From contig JAEYRH010000016.1 in NCBI GenBank assembly GCA_023435705.1, forward strand, positions 620,001-684,000: a stretch of 64,000 bases of DNA. The letters run 5' to 3'. Source of the DNA: Bacillota bacterium (GTDB lineage: Bacteria; Bacillota; Clostridia; Christensenellales; UMGS416). The notes under the pieces are model-generated. The model did not search any database and was not told the DNA's origin. It was given only the letters and a program-made list of their open reading frames with translations. Shown in pieces: positions 34,771 through 43,230 of this stretch; the first letter of the stretch is position 1; every line of letters starts with the position of its first letter. The translations under genes were made by a program, and so were the position numbers.

Positions 34771-35268
34771 TTATTCTTTTATGGGCAAGCCTCGTAGGAA
34801 ACTCCCCAAATACCGGTAATTCACGAACTCTCCGACTTGCACCAGCCGTTCAATATCATCCCTGCTTGCCCAGAGGGCTCCGCACACCTCACCTGGCTGC
34901 ATCACAACATCTTCAAGACTGAAGTCCTGCCGCAACGACCATACATCTGTAAAGAAATCTTCACGCTTGATCCTGGCAAGCAATTCCATACTCTCAGGAT
35001 TGGGCCTGACACCCAGCTCCTCCTCTACCTCACGCAGCGCGGCCTCCAAACTGGTCTCGCCCGCGATCGCAGCGCCCCCCGTGGCCGCCCACATGCCGGG
35101 CCACAAAGGCTTCTCCTTGTCCCTCATCTGGATCAGGAATTCCCCATTGCTGTTGATGATCCAGATATGCACAGCCAGGTAGTATTCGCCAGGCCTCAGT
35201 TGATCGCCTCTGCAGATGGTACGGCCTGTAGGCCGGCCTGTTTCATCGAGGACATCCCAAAGCTCCAT
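34771..35268 (-). CDS. NUDIX hydrolase
   Basis: A 165-residue protein. The full Nudix box is present near residues 56-78: G(x5)E(x7)REVEEELGV in GAAIAGETSLEAALREVEEE. N-terminal WDVLDETGRPTGR resembles the isopentenyl-diphosphate isomerase-like Nudix subgroup. GGGGAGGAAAC precedes the ATG at 35268; a start 11 codons upstream lacks such a site. NUDIX enzymes hydrolyse nucleoside diphosphates linked to another moiety. The substrate is unknown. It is upstream of the DUF486 gene in the same operon. Confidence 0.88.
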   Translation of the reverse strand: MELWDVLDETGRPTGRTICRGDQLRPGEYYLAVHIWIINSNGEFLIQMRDKEKPLWPGMWAATGGAAIAGETSLEAALREVEEELGVRPNPESMELLARIKREDFFTDVWSLRQDFSLEDVVMQPGEVCGALWASRDDIERLVQVGEFVNYRYLGSFLRGLPIKE

Positions 35269-35367
35269 CGTTTCCTCCCCATGCAAACCGATGGAAATCA
35301 TAGCATAGGGACAGCCGGTTGTCGATACAAAAGTTGTCGGATTATGTCATTATTTGTTTTATTCCAG

Positions 35368-35421
35368 TTGACATATAATGGAAATACATATAATATAATA
35401 CTAATATCATCACATAGTATT
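35368..35421 (+). promoter_or_regulatory. Promoter and inverted repeat before padR-like gene
   Basis: TTGACA (35368-35373) is followed by overlapping AT-rich -10 candidates (TAATAT at 17-base spacing, TATAAT at 15 and 20). AATACTA (35397-35403) and TAGTATT (35415-35421) form an inverted repeat that could be the regulator's own operator, just upstream of its GGAGG. Suggestive only. Confidence 0.45.
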
Positions 35422-35435
35422 ACAGGAGGATCGCC

Positions 35436-36005
35436 ATGCTCTCCTACTCCTCCGCCCTCGTGCTGGGAATCATCGCGGAAAAGCCCATCAACCCATATGA
35501 AATCAAAAAGCTACTGGAGCGCATCAGCATCCGCAAATGGCTTCCCATCGCGGTGTCGTCGCTTTATGCCACAATCCGCACACTGGCCGAAGCAGGGCTG
35601 ATTGACTGCGAGACAGCCCGCGATGGCAACATGCCCGAAAAGAAGATATACACCATCAATGATGCTGGCCGGAAAAGCTTGCGTGAAACGCTGCTCTCCT
35701 TTTTGGGAAGCACGGAGCTGGACAACCGCAAGACCCACATCGCCATGCTGATGGTCTGCCACCTGGACAAGGATCAAGCAGTGGAGACAATCCTGCGCAA
35801 GCTGAAGAAGTTGGAAAACTCTGAGATGATGCTCAAGCGCGTGATCGCAAGCTTTGAGGCAAGCCCCAACATGCCCTATACAGGCCTGATGGCGGTCAAA
35901 CACGAGCTGCTGGCCGTGCAGGCAGAGTTATCCGCCGCGCGGGAACTGCTCGCCCGCATCGGCGGGGATTTGGTCTGGCACAGCTTTCTTTCCAATGTGC
36001 CCTGA
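35436..36005 (+). CDS. PadR-family transcriptional regulator
   Basis: A 189-residue regulator. The N-terminal winged helix (residues 1-85) has LVLGIIAEKPINPYEIKKLL, SSLYATIRTLAEAGLIDCE and EKKIYTINDAGRK, matching PadR (PF03551). The C-terminal half is a helical dimerisation region (VETILRKLKKLENSEMMLKR). GGAGG precedes the ATG. PadR proteins often repress a transporter or stress gene located nearby; none is immediately downstream here. It may also repress itself through the inverted repeat ahead of it. Confidence 0.9.
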   Translation: MLSYSSALVLGIIAEKPINPYEIKKLLERISIRKWLPIAVSSLYATIRTLAEAGLIDCETARDGNMPEKKIYTINDAGRKSLRETLLSFLGSTELDNRKTHIAMLMVCHLDKDQAVETILRKLKKLENSEMMLKRVIASFEASPNMPYTGLMAVKHELLAVQAELSAARELLARIGGDLVWHSFLSNVP

Positions 36006-36013
36006 CAGGAAAT

Positions 36014-36047
36014 AAAAAGTGGAGCCATAAAGGTGGCTCCACTTTTT
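36014..36047. terminator. Bidirectional intrinsic terminator
   Basis: AAAAAGTGGAGCCA/TGGCTCCACTTTTT. It ends the plus-strand padR-like gene and the minus-strand gene at 36063, whose stop is 16 bases away. Confidence 0.88.
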
Positions 36048-36062
36048 CCAATCTCCAAAGGA

Positions 36063-37151
36063 TCAATCGATCCTCTTCAGTTCATACTCCTGTGTCCCCA
36101 ATCCATGGCGCTCAAGCGCCTCCAGTTGTACAAATGGATTTTTGCCATGCAACCGTTCAAACAGATGCCCGGTGCCTGACATGTCGTGACCCTTCGGGAT
36201 CCCCTGTGGAATCAGGTTTTCCATCTTGATTGAGTCAATGCTGGCCCGCTCCAGCGCCACGATATCATGTGAGGCCATAATGCCAATATCCGGCACCAGC
36301 GAGGGTGTGGTGAAACCCCAGCAGTCGCATAGCGCCGTGATGCTGGTGAGCACGTTGATGTAATACACGTTACCTGGCTCAAAGCAATCCAACACCGTTT
36401 TGGTGCAGAGCGCCATCCCCTCCTGAAAGTCTTTATAGGCCCCTTCAGTGAGCGTAATGGCACCTGTCGGGCAAACCTTCACACAATGCTGGCAGTTGGT
36501 GCAGTGGTGAAAGTTCACCTCATATTGTCCTTCCTCTGTGAACTGATTGGCATAATGGTTGCAGGACTTGACGCACTGGTCACAGTGGATGCATTTGCTC
36601 TCATCCCACTCAATGCCGCCTTCGAGCCCGTGGATCTCACCGCGCGTGCGGTCCGTCACGCAGCCCATAGCAATGTTTTTACAGGCACCGCCAAAACCGC
36701 AGGTGCCGTGGCCCTTCACATGGGAGAAGTCGATCATCACATCAGCATCGTGGATGTGTCCAGCCACGTCCACATGTTTGAATGTTTTATAGTCCACATC
36801 CTTGGGATAACAATACTTGCCGAACATCCCCGCCACATCCACGACAGGGCAGCCGATGATGTCCTCGGTGTAGCCTCTGTCACCTGGCTTGCGGTTTTGC
36901 ACGGCATGATCAGTCAAAAAACAATCGCCGCCCCACTCCTTGACCTTGGTCACAAGCTTGCGCACAAAGATAGGGGCAATCGTACTGAAGGACAGAAAGC
37001 TTCCCACATGAAACTTGATGGCGACAGTTTTACCCTTCACAATGTCTTTCAGTGGCGACTCGTCCAGCAGCTTGTCAAAGCGGGCTGGCAGCGACTCGTC
37101 AGAGTCATACTGGGTATAGGTCATTGGAGCAAACAGTACTTTCGATGGCAT
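36063..37151 (-). CDS. DUF362 protein with ferredoxin-type 4Fe-4S sites
   Basis: A 362-residue protein. GGGAGA lies seven bases before the ATG at 37151; the open frame extends 114 codons further without a ribosome-binding site. The N-terminal domain (residues 1-190) is DUF362 (VAIKFHVGSFLSFSTIAPIF, DFSHVKGHGTCGFGGACKN). Two 4Fe-4S motifs follow: CIHCDQCVKSC and CTNCQHCVKVC, with Pro after the second. Such proteins are thought to transfer electrons or to act as metal-cluster carriers in anaerobes. No partner is evident from the neighbours, and it appears monocistronic. Confidence 0.88.
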   Translation of the reverse strand: MPSKVLFAPMTYTQYDSDESLPARFDKLLDESPLKDIVKGKTVAIKFHVGSFLSFSTIAPIFVRKLVTKVKEWGGDCFLTDHAVQNRKPGDRGYTEDIIGCPVVDVAGMFGKYCYPKDVDYKTFKHVDVAGHIHDADVMIDFSHVKGHGTCGFGGACKNIAMGCVTDRTRGEIHGLEGGIEWDESKCIHCDQCVKSCNHYANQFTEEGQYEVNFHHCTNCQHCVKVCPTGAITLTEGAYKDFQEGMALCTKTVLDCFEPGNVYYINVLTSITALCDCWGFTTPSLVPDIGIMASHDIVALERASIDSIKMENLIPQGIPKGHDMSGTGHLFERLHGKNPFVQLEALERHGLGTQEYELKRID

Positions 37152-37278
37152 GGCATTCTCCCAAATGTGATTGATACAAACAAGTATAGCAAGAATACAA
37201 AAAAGCTCAAGCAATACATCATACATTGCATCGCTTGAGTAAAGACCGGTGTTGGAGTAGGGGCGTTTCGTTACTTCT

Positions 37279-37593
37279 CTAGCCCAGCTTGCTGCAATTA
37301 CCGGCGCAGCACTGCCCACAGGCTGGCCTTTCTGGGCCATTGCCGCCGCAGAGATTGGAAATGCGCTTCCCTCCATCGCCATGCTCTGCATCAAAGGCAA
37401 ACTCCCGGAGAAGTGCACAGGGGAAATCGCCGCACTGCCCGCAATCTTCATACCCGCGCTCAATGCAGCACTTAGCCACACGGCAGGAGCCATGCCAAAT
37501 GTCTCCCTTGTAGGGCTTGCAGGTTTTGCAGTTCATTTTCTCCCGCCAGTCGCAGGCAGCGCAATCAATGCCGCAATAAGAAAGGCTTGCCAT
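37279..37593 (-). CDS. DUF3795-type Cys-rich small protein
   Basis: A 104-residue protein with 15 Cys residues. The pattern YCGIDCAACDWREKMNCKTC, then CRVAKCCIERGYEDCGQC, and FPCALLREF matches the DUF3795 family, which probably binds metal. GGAGG is six bases before the ATG at 37593, making it a better start than the adjacent ATG at 37596. The function of the family is unknown. It stands alone between the DUF362 gene and the WYL regulator. Confidence 0.85.
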   Translation of the reverse strand: MASLSYCGIDCAACDWREKMNCKTCKPYKGDIWHGSCRVAKCCIERGYEDCGQCGDFPCALLREFAFDAEHGDGGKRISNLCGGNGPERPACGQCCAGNCSKLG

Positions 37594-37644
37594 CATGATC
37601 CTCCAGATGTGTTTTTTACAATCATAACATGGCAAACCAGACAG

Positions 37645-38559
37645 CTACTTGTCAAGTCTATAAAGATGATTCAAATTTCTCACCGTTTGCTTGATATCCT
37701 CCGCCAACTCCGGCGGATCCAACACGACCGCATCGTCGCCAAAGCCCAGGATCCAGCGGCGAATGAACCGTTCATTGGTGTAGTCCACGGTCATGCGGAT
37801 TCTGCCAAGCGCGTCAAAGGTATAGCTCTCCGGGCCATACTCCTCGGCCAGCAGATATTCCACCGACTTGTCAAACAGCATCGTAACGGTTTTGCCGCCC
37901 TCGAAGTATCCGTCCAGATCATACTCCTCTACTGGGATCTCCCTGGGGAAGAAGGATTCGTCCAACAGCCGGGCATCCCACAACCGATTCAATTTGAAGA
38001 GCCGGAAATCGTCCCGGTCCTTACAGTAACCAAACACATACCAGGCGTTCCACTTGAAGGCGATATAGTAAGGCTCGATGGTGCGAGGCTGATGGCCCTT
38101 TTCTGAATAATACTCAAAGGACAACAGCCTGCTTTCGGCAATCGCTGCGCGGATCATCGCGATCTTCTGGGCTATACTGGCTTTCTGGTGAGAAGCCAGG
38201 TCTATCACAATGCTGTCCTGTATGGATACCACAGCCTCCCGGCCCGGAGCCAGTTTTGAGATAAGCCGCTCAATCCTGGAGGGATCCGAGACACTCACGA
38301 TACTCTTGAGGCCTGTCAGGATACTGTCCATCTCGTCAACGGTTAGGGCGCTGTGGCTCAAGCGGTAGCCTTCTGCGATGGAGATGCCCCCGCCGCCGCC
38401 CTGCGCAGTAACCAGCGGAATGCCTGCCTTGCAGATATCCTCCACATCACGAAAAATCGTGCGCGTGGACACCTCAAACCGCTTGGAAAGCTCCGGTGCG
38501 GTGGCCTTCCCCTTCTGTAACAAGATCGTGATGATGCCCAACAAACGGTCGATCTTCAT
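37645..38559 (-). CDS. YafY-type transcriptional regulator, HTH + WYL
   Basis: A 304-residue regulator. An HTH_11 domain at residues 1-60 (LLGIITILLQKGKATAPEL, then FRDVEDICKAGIPLV) precedes a WYL domain of about residues 130-215 with the family core WYVFGYCKDRDDFRLFKLNR. The C-terminal WCX-like tail ends in LAEDIKQTVRNL. WYL domains sense small ligands or nucleic acids; the target genes are unknown. It is not clearly in an operon with the genes on either side, being 41 bases downstream of the isochorismatase-like gene. Confidence 0.88.
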   Translation of the reverse strand: MKIDRLLGIITILLQKGKATAPELSKRFEVSTRTIFRDVEDICKAGIPLVTAQGGGGGISIAEGYRLSHSALTVDEMDSILTGLKSIVSVSDPSRIERLISKLAPGREAVVSIQDSIVIDLASHQKASIAQKIAMIRAAIAESRLLSFEYYSEKGHQPRTIEPYYIAFKWNAWYVFGYCKDRDDFRLFKLNRLWDARLLDESFFPREIPVEEYDLDGYFEGGKTVTMLFDKSVEYLLAEEYGPESYTFDALGRIRMTVDYTNERFIRRWILGFGDDAVVLDPPELAEDIKQTVRNLNHLYRLDK

Positions 38560-38599
38560 GGCTCCCCTGCCTTTCCATGCCGCATCGGATCAGTCGGGT

Positions 38600-39127
38600 T
38601 TACTCCTCCACCCGGATCCTCCGGGCAATCTCATCTGTCTCCACCACGTCCACGCCGGCGTCGCGGAGCTTGTTGTTCCATTGCTCGATCAATGCAGCAG
38701 CGTCGGTGTTGTAGCTGCTGTGTCCATCGGCAGCCAGCGTTACGGCATAACCCAGTTCAAGCGCTCCTTCACAAGCCGCTTTCACGCATCCATGGGTCAC
38801 CAAGCCAGTCACAAGCACCGCGCTCACGCCAAGGCTTTTGATCGCAGTCAGTATCGCGCCCTCTTTGAATGAATTGCTCACCTTTTTGTTAAGTACCAAA
38901 TCGCCCTCAGCAGCATGGAGCTCTGGGATTAGCTGCCAGCCTGGCGTGCCTTCCGCCATTGTTGATCCATTCGTGTGACGGATTATCAAAACAGGGAGGT
39001 TCTCTCTGTGAAACACGTCGATCAACTGATTGATATTCTGAATCAACTGGTCAGCATTGAATACAGGCTTGCCCTTCTGGAATAAGTCCGCCTGCATGTC
39101 AATCACGAGCAATGCTGTTTTGTCCAT
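38600..39127 (-). CDS. Isochorismatase-like cysteine hydrolase
   Basis: A 175-residue enzyme. The catalytic triad is visible: Asp in LLVIDMQ (about residue 10), Lys in VLNKKVSNSF and Cys in VTGLVTHGCVKAAC. Such enzymes hydrolyse amides (nicotinamide, carbamoylsarcosine, and others) or isochorismate. The specific substrate cannot be told here. It lies 12 bases from the PhzF-family gene upstream, likely in one transcription unit. Its length matches the family. Confidence 0.9.
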   Translation of the reverse strand: MDKTALLVIDMQADLFQKGKPVFNADQLIQNINQLIDVFHRENLPVLIIRHTNGSTMAEGTPGWQLIPELHAAEGDLVLNKKVSNSFKEGAILTAIKSLGVSAVLVTGLVTHGCVKAACEGALELGYAVTLAADGHSSYNTDAAALIEQWNNKLRDAGVDVVETDEIARRIRVEE

Positions 39128-39139
39128 CCGTATTCACCC

Positions 39140-40024
39140 CTATTGCAGATGATACCACCCATCGATCCGCACCGTGGCGCGGCCACCAAACAGTACTCTT
39201 TTTGTCCCGCCCGCATCCTGCGTATTCAACCGGATGATGTTGGGGTCTTTGAAACTCCTACCCTGCTCGATTACGAGAGGGCTGCCGTCCCACAGGCCCT
39301 CATGCAGCAGCCAGCTGCCCAGCGCCGCGTTGCCCGAACCGGTGGCCGGATCCTCCAGATAACCGAACCGGGGCGCAAACACGCGGGTGCGGTAATGGGA
39401 GCCGGGCAGCACCCGGTCGTCGGTGTGGAGCACAACAATGTCAATGTTATGTTTCACGCAAAAATCAGTCAGATTCTCAAAATCGGGCACGACGTCGGCC
39501 AAAGCGCTGGCCTTGCGCATCGGCACCAGCAGCGCCGTAAGCCCACAACGCACAACTGCCGGTGAGAAACGCTCATCTAGCTCAATCGGGTTGAGATACA
39601 ACGGCTTGAGCAGAGAATCGCGCCTGACTTTTATTGGGAGAAATTCAGGCGGCGGCGCAAGAATAAATACCCCGCTTTCCTGATCAAACTGTACGGCAAG
39701 ATGGCTTTCACCCACGCGGATCATGGTTTCTTTCTTCCCGCGCAACACATCAGAGCTCATAAACAGGTCAAACATTGCGGCGATCGTGGCATGACCGCAG
39801 AAGTCAACTTCACGCTCGCTGGACCAATAGCGAAGGAAATAACCGTCGACCTCCGGGCACACATAAGCCACCTCGCTCACAAACCCCTTGAGCTCCCTGG
39901 CGAGCTGGTGCATCTGGGCATCGGTGATATCATCTGGCTTATCCAGCCAAACGCATCCAGCCGGGTTGCCCGGTGAGCGGGCTCCGGTGAAGGCATCAAT
40001 CTTTTTAAAGTGAAACTTATTCAT
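39140..40024 (-). CDS. PhzF-family protein
   Basis: A 294-residue protein. The PhzF family signature is clear: KKIDAFTGARSPGNPAGCVW at the N-terminus with ELKGFVSEVAYVCP (general-base Glu region), then RYWSSEREVDFCGHATIAA and, in the second half, APRFGYLEDPATGSGNAALGSWL. The start at 40024 is chosen because it matches the family's N-terminus. An upstream in-frame ATG at 40054 gives 10 more residues. PhzF proteins are isomerases or epimerases; the physiological substrate here is unknown. Likely co-transcribed with the cysteine-hydrolase gene. Confidence 0.9.
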   Translation of the reverse strand: MNKFHFKKIDAFTGARSPGNPAGCVWLDKPDDITDAQMHQLARELKGFVSEVAYVCPEVDGYFLRYWSSEREVDFCGHATIAAMFDLFMSSDVLRGKKETMIRVGESHLAVQFDQESGVFILAPPPEFLPIKVRRDSLLKPLYLNPIELDERFSPAVVRCGLTALLVPMRKASALADVVPDFENLTDFCVKHNIDIVVLHTDDRVLPGSHYRTRVFAPRFGYLEDPATGSGNAALGSWLLHEGLWDGSPLVIEQGRSFKDPNIIRLNTQDAGGTKRVLFGGRATVRIDGWYHLQ

Positions 40025-40174
40025 GTCCCAACAACCTTGAATGGAGATTTGCATACTGCATATACACCGTCATTGATGTATGGATATACACATTATAACA
40101 GCTTTGGAAGTAGTTTCCATGACAAATTGTCAAGTTGACTCAAATCATCCGTTGCACTAAGTGGTAAATAGCGG

Positions 40175-40204
40175 AAAACCCAAAGGCGTTTACCTTTGGG
40201 TTTT
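40175..40204 (-). terminator. rnpB terminator
   Basis: AAAACCCAAAGG/CCTTTGGGTTTT, ending with TTTT on the minus strand, immediately after the rnpB P1 stem. Confidence 0.85.
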
Positions 40205-40209
40205 CATGG

Positions 40210-40548
40210 TTGTGAGTCAAGCCTGTAAGCCGAGTTCTGTCTTGAACGGCCATCTATCTAGGCCCGCCGTTGCCGGAGGGCTCAAGCGATTATGAGGGAA
40301 TGCAGCGGGCAACCGCAATCTCCCTGCTTCTTGCACCAAGTGGGGTTTACATGGCCATGCCTGTCGCCAGGCTGCCGGTGAGCTCTTACCTCGCCTTTTC
40401 ACCCTTACCGCGCCGGAGCGCGGCGGTATCTCTCTGTTGCACTTTCCTTGGAGTCGCCTCCACCGGGCGTTACCCGGCACTCTGCCCTGCGGTGCTCGGA
40501 CTTTCCTCGACGGCATTCCGCCATCGCGGCCGTCCGGCTTGCTCACAA
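40210..40548 (-). ncRNA. rnpB: RNase P RNA (class A-type)
   Basis: A 339-nt RNA that provides the catalytic RNA of RNase P, which matures the 5' ends of tRNA. On the minus strand the 5' part contains the near-universal GAGGAAAGTCC (complement at 40498-40508) and the 3' part contains ACAGAACTCGGCTTACAG (complement at 40223-40240). Both ends pair to form P1: TTGTGAGCAAGCC with GGCTTGACTCACAA (one unpaired A), closing the molecule at 40548 and 40210. The upstream promoter and the downstream terminator fit a stand-alone stable RNA gene. The ends are estimated from the stem, not from mapped data. Confidence 0.95.
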
Positions 40549-40560
40549 AATCGTTTCGTA

Positions 40561-40589
40561 ATCATAACACAGGTACATGATTTTTTCAA
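40561..40589 (-). promoter_or_regulatory. rnpB promoter
   Basis: On the minus strand TTGAAA (40589-40584) and TATGAT (40566-40561) have a 17-base spacer and lie about 13-18 bases upstream of the predicted RNA 5' end. This is a strong sigma-A-type promoter. Confidence 0.85.
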
Positions 40590-40714
40590 ATGAAAGGATT
40601 GGATATGTTGAGGACTATTTGAGTGCACAACATTGTAATGCTTTTCTATGTAATACAATTTTGCTACAATAAATATGAAGCTAGACATATTGATTATTTG
40701 TCAGGAGATTATGA

Positions 40715-41599
40715 ATGGAATTCCTCAAGAAATTGTTCGGAAAGAAAGTGCGATCATCAGCCAGCAATTTCAATGAAACAGCATCTGACAGGTTACAGCC
40801 AACTAAGCCAGACGTAAACAAACCTGTTGAAAACCCAAAGTTATCAGGCTTATTAAGACAGTATGAACAACTCCGAACAGATGATGTACTCAATGAAGTA
40901 TATCAGGAGATTGCAGTAAATGCCCATTTCCTATCAGTAGTCAACATGACTGAAGAACCAGAAACCGCAGTCGATGGGGTAATCACACTAAAAAAAAATA
41001 CTACAATACAGTTTCCAATGTTATCAACGATAGATGGGCACTCATTTTTCCCAGTGTTTACAGATTGGTTTGAGCTTTCGAAATGGGAAGCAATAAAAGC
41101 ACCAAAAACATTCATTCTATCTTTCGATGACTATGCTGCAATGGTTTGTGATGATGAGAAATCAGAAGGCATCGTGATTAACCCATTCAGCGATAATCTT
41201 ATCATATCAAGGCAGATGGTAAAACACATAAAGACTACCAAAGACATCAATATAACAGGTATGTCCCATCAAGAAATAACTAAAGGAACTACAGTGCTTC
41301 TAGGAGAGCCGAAGAACTACCCTTCAGATATGGTAAGGGCGATTTCGGATTACGTTAGGAAGATAAAAGAAGTGAAGCGTGTATGGCTTCGCCTCATGGA
41401 AAAAGAAAAGGAACAGAGCTTCCTCTTGGTGGTGGAGTTCACAGGTGACAGAAGAAAAATCTTTGATGGTATTGCAAATACTGCCCGCTCTTTTTTACAT
41501 GGAATGTACCTTGATATGGTTCCCTATCATGAAGGGTTTGGCAAACGAGCTGTAGAAAATGTGATTCCATTCTATCAAGCCAGCACCAAGAGGCAATAG
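40715..41599 (+). CDS. SseB-like protein, AT-rich
   Basis: A 294-residue protein. Residues 45-160 resemble the SseB N-terminal domain (for example FPMLSTIDGHSFFPVFTDWFELSKW) and the last 95 residues resemble the SseB C-terminal domain (LLGEPKNYPSDMVRAISDYV). The N-terminal 30 residues are Lys-rich (EFLKKLFGKKV). Its codon use is more AT-rich than that of its neighbours, so horizontal acquisition is possible. It is followed by a hairpin. GGAG is present 8 bases before the ATG. SseB-type proteins occur widely but lack a defined biochemical role; several are linked to secretion or stress. Confidence 0.75.
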   Translation: MEFLKKLFGKKVRSSASNFNETASDRLQPTKPDVNKPVENPKLSGLLRQYEQLRTDDVLNEVYQEIAVNAHFLSVVNMTEEPETAVDGVITLKKNTTIQFPMLSTIDGHSFFPVFTDWFELSKWEAIKAPKTFILSFDDYAAMVCDDEKSEGIVINPFSDNLIISRQMVKHIKTTKDINITGMSHQEITKGTTVLLGEPKNYPSDMVRAISDYVRKIKEVKRVWLRLMEKEKEQSFLLVVEFTGDRRKIFDGIANTARSFLHGMYLDMVPYHEGFGKRAVENVIPFYQASTKRQ

Positions 41600-41602
41600 A
41601 AA

Positions 41603-41628
41603 TCCCCCTTCCCAAGTGGGAAAGGGGA
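41603..41628 (+). terminator. Hairpin after SseB-like gene
   Basis: CCCCTTCCC/GGGAAAGGGG with a 4-base loop and one extra A. No strong T-run follows on either strand. Confidence 0.5.
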
Positions 41629-41643
41629 CTTACTAACCAGTTC

Positions 41644-42357
41644 TTACTCAATAAAAAGCAGCCTGCCGCAGTTTTCGCACTCCATCAACGTGCCGCTTTC
41701 CACAACCTTTTTTAAGACTACCGAAGGCAGCTCCATGTTGCAGCCGCTGCACCGGCTGTTGCGCACCGGCGCCAGCGGGTTGATACGGGTTTTCTTGATG
41801 CTCTGGTAGCGTTGCAGCATCTTTGGGTTGATCTGGGCTTCCAGCGCCTGCATCTGCTTGCGGAAAGGCGCCGCTTCAGCCGCGTTCACTGCGGCTTCCT
41901 TGTCATATACTTCTTTGAGCTCGGTGTAGTCCCTCTTGGCTTTAGGAGCATTGCTCGCAATTTTGCTTACATTACCCTCGATCCGCGTGAGACGGTCCAT
42001 AATCTGCTGCAGCTCCCGCTCATGCTTGCCGAGGTTACTCTGAATCTCAGCCACCTCTTTGCGCATGCGCTCCAGCTCCTGCATTGTCGTATTGCCATCG
42101 GAATCCGCGATATAGCCCATCAGGCTGTTGAGCTCGGCCACAAGGGCGTCGTTCTTTTGCTTGATGGAATCGTAATTAATGCGGATCTCTCCGGCATCAG
42201 CCTCCATCTTTTTCATCAGGTTTTGCGCGTCCAGAATATAGTCGCGGGCCTGCATGAGCTTTTTGCGCGTGGGCGAGCCGCGAAGCGTTCGCTCCACATT
42301 GGCCACCTGCAGGTCGATTTGCTGATACTCCCACAATAATTGTACTTGTTGATCCAC
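41644..42357 (-). CDS. C4 zinc-ribbon coiled-coil protein
   Basis: A 237-residue protein. Residues 20-185 are a long coiled coil (for example AEIQSNLGKHERELQQIMDR). The C-terminus has a zinc ribbon with CSGC near residue 200 and CENC near 226, as in the family near trmK and nif3 in Firmicutes (CT398-type). A role in regulating or connecting to Nif3 or RNA metabolism is inferred from context only. A hairpin separates it from nif3 upstream. GGAGGA lies before the ATG at 42357. Confidence 0.85.
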   Translation of the reverse strand: MDQQVQLLWEYQQIDLQVANVERTLRGSPTRKKLMQARDYILDAQNLMKKMEADAGEIRINYDSIKQKNDALVAELNSLMGYIADSDGNTTMQELERMRKEVAEIQSNLGKHERELQQIMDRLTRIEGNVSKIASNAPKAKRDYTELKEVYDKEAAVNAAEAAPFRKQMQALEAQINPKMLQRYQSIKKTRINPLAPVRNSRCSGCNMELPSVVLKKVVESGTLMECENCGRLLFIE

Positions 42358-42376
42358 TGGCGATCCTCCTTATCAA

Positions 42377-42405
42377 GATCAAAGAGGGGCACGCCCCTCT
42401 TTGAT
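42377..42405 (-). terminator. Hairpin between nif3 and zinc-ribbon gene
   Basis: GATCAAAGAGGGG/CCCCTCTTTGATC around a 3-base loop. It may limit readthrough from the nif3 operon into the zinc-ribbon gene. No T-run. Confidence 0.5.
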
Positions 42406-42441
42406 CATGGTTTTTCGGCGTCTTCACGGGCGCTGCCGCGA

Positions 42442-43230
42442 TTACCACAAATAGTGAAACGGGCAGGTAGATTTCTGGTAAACCACTGTCCGTACATTAT
42501 ATTGTAACCTTTGGAACTGGCTTTGTAAATGCTTTTCTATTTGTTGCAGCACTGGCCGCTCCGTGTGATAATGGCCAAGCTCGATCACTGCCAGGCCAGT
42601 TTCCATCGCATCCAGCCCGTCGTGATATCCGATCTCGCCGGTAATCATGCAATCCGCTCCAGCTTTCACTGCGTCAGCAATATCATGCCGGCCTGCACCC
42701 GAAACCACATACACCTGCTGAATCAATTTCTCTCCAGGTCCGGTTACCCGCGCAACAACCCCACCCAGCGCCATACGCGCCTGCCCAGCAACGGCGTCTA
42801 GCCGCATCTTTGCCGGCAGACGGGCCAACCGGCCAATGGAACCGTCGCTGGCTTGCACAACATCCAGAAGACCCAATGCGGCACACAACGTGTCGTTGAC
42901 GCCGCCCGATGCCCGGTCCAGATTGGTGTGGGCCGCGTAGAGCGCCACGCCCTGTTCAATTGCCAGCATGGCAAACTTTCCGGCCACTGAGCCATCTGTA
43001 ACAGCAGAAATCGGGCGATAGATAAACGGATGATGGGAAACCACCAGTTGCGCACCGATTTGCGCGGCATAACCGATGACCTCCTCTGTGACATCCAGAG
43101 AAATCAACACAGTTTCAACCAGTCTGTTGGATCTGCCTGCCAGCAAGCCTCCGTTGTCGCCCGGCTCCGCAAGCTCCCTGGGTGCCCACTGCTCCATGAT
43201 TTGGGCAATCTCACCTACTGTGCAAACCAT
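42442..43230 (-). CDS. Nif3-like dinuclear metal-centre protein
   Basis: A 262-residue protein of the Nif3/YqfO family (short form, without the additional central domain). Metal-binding residues are visible: His-His in VVSHHPFIYRPI, His in YAAHTNLDRASGGVND, and His/Glu in ELGHYHTERP. GTP cyclohydrolase activity has been suggested for some members but the cellular role is unsettled. Its ATG at 43230 overlaps the TrmK stop by 16 bases, and is translated in a different frame from the upstream gene. Confidence 0.9.
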   Translation of the reverse strand: MVCTVGEIAQIMEQWAPRELAEPGDNGGLLAGRSNRLVETVLISLDVTEEVIGYAAQIGAQLVVSHHPFIYRPISAVTDGSVAGKFAMLAIEQGVALYAAHTNLDRASGGVNDTLCAALGLLDVVQASDGSIGRLARLPAKMRLDAVAGQARMALGGVVARVTGPGEKLIQQVYVVSGAGRHDIADAVKAGADCMITGEIGYHDGLDAMETGLAVIELGHYHTERPVLQQIEKHLQSQFQRLQYNVRTVVYQKSTCPFHYLW

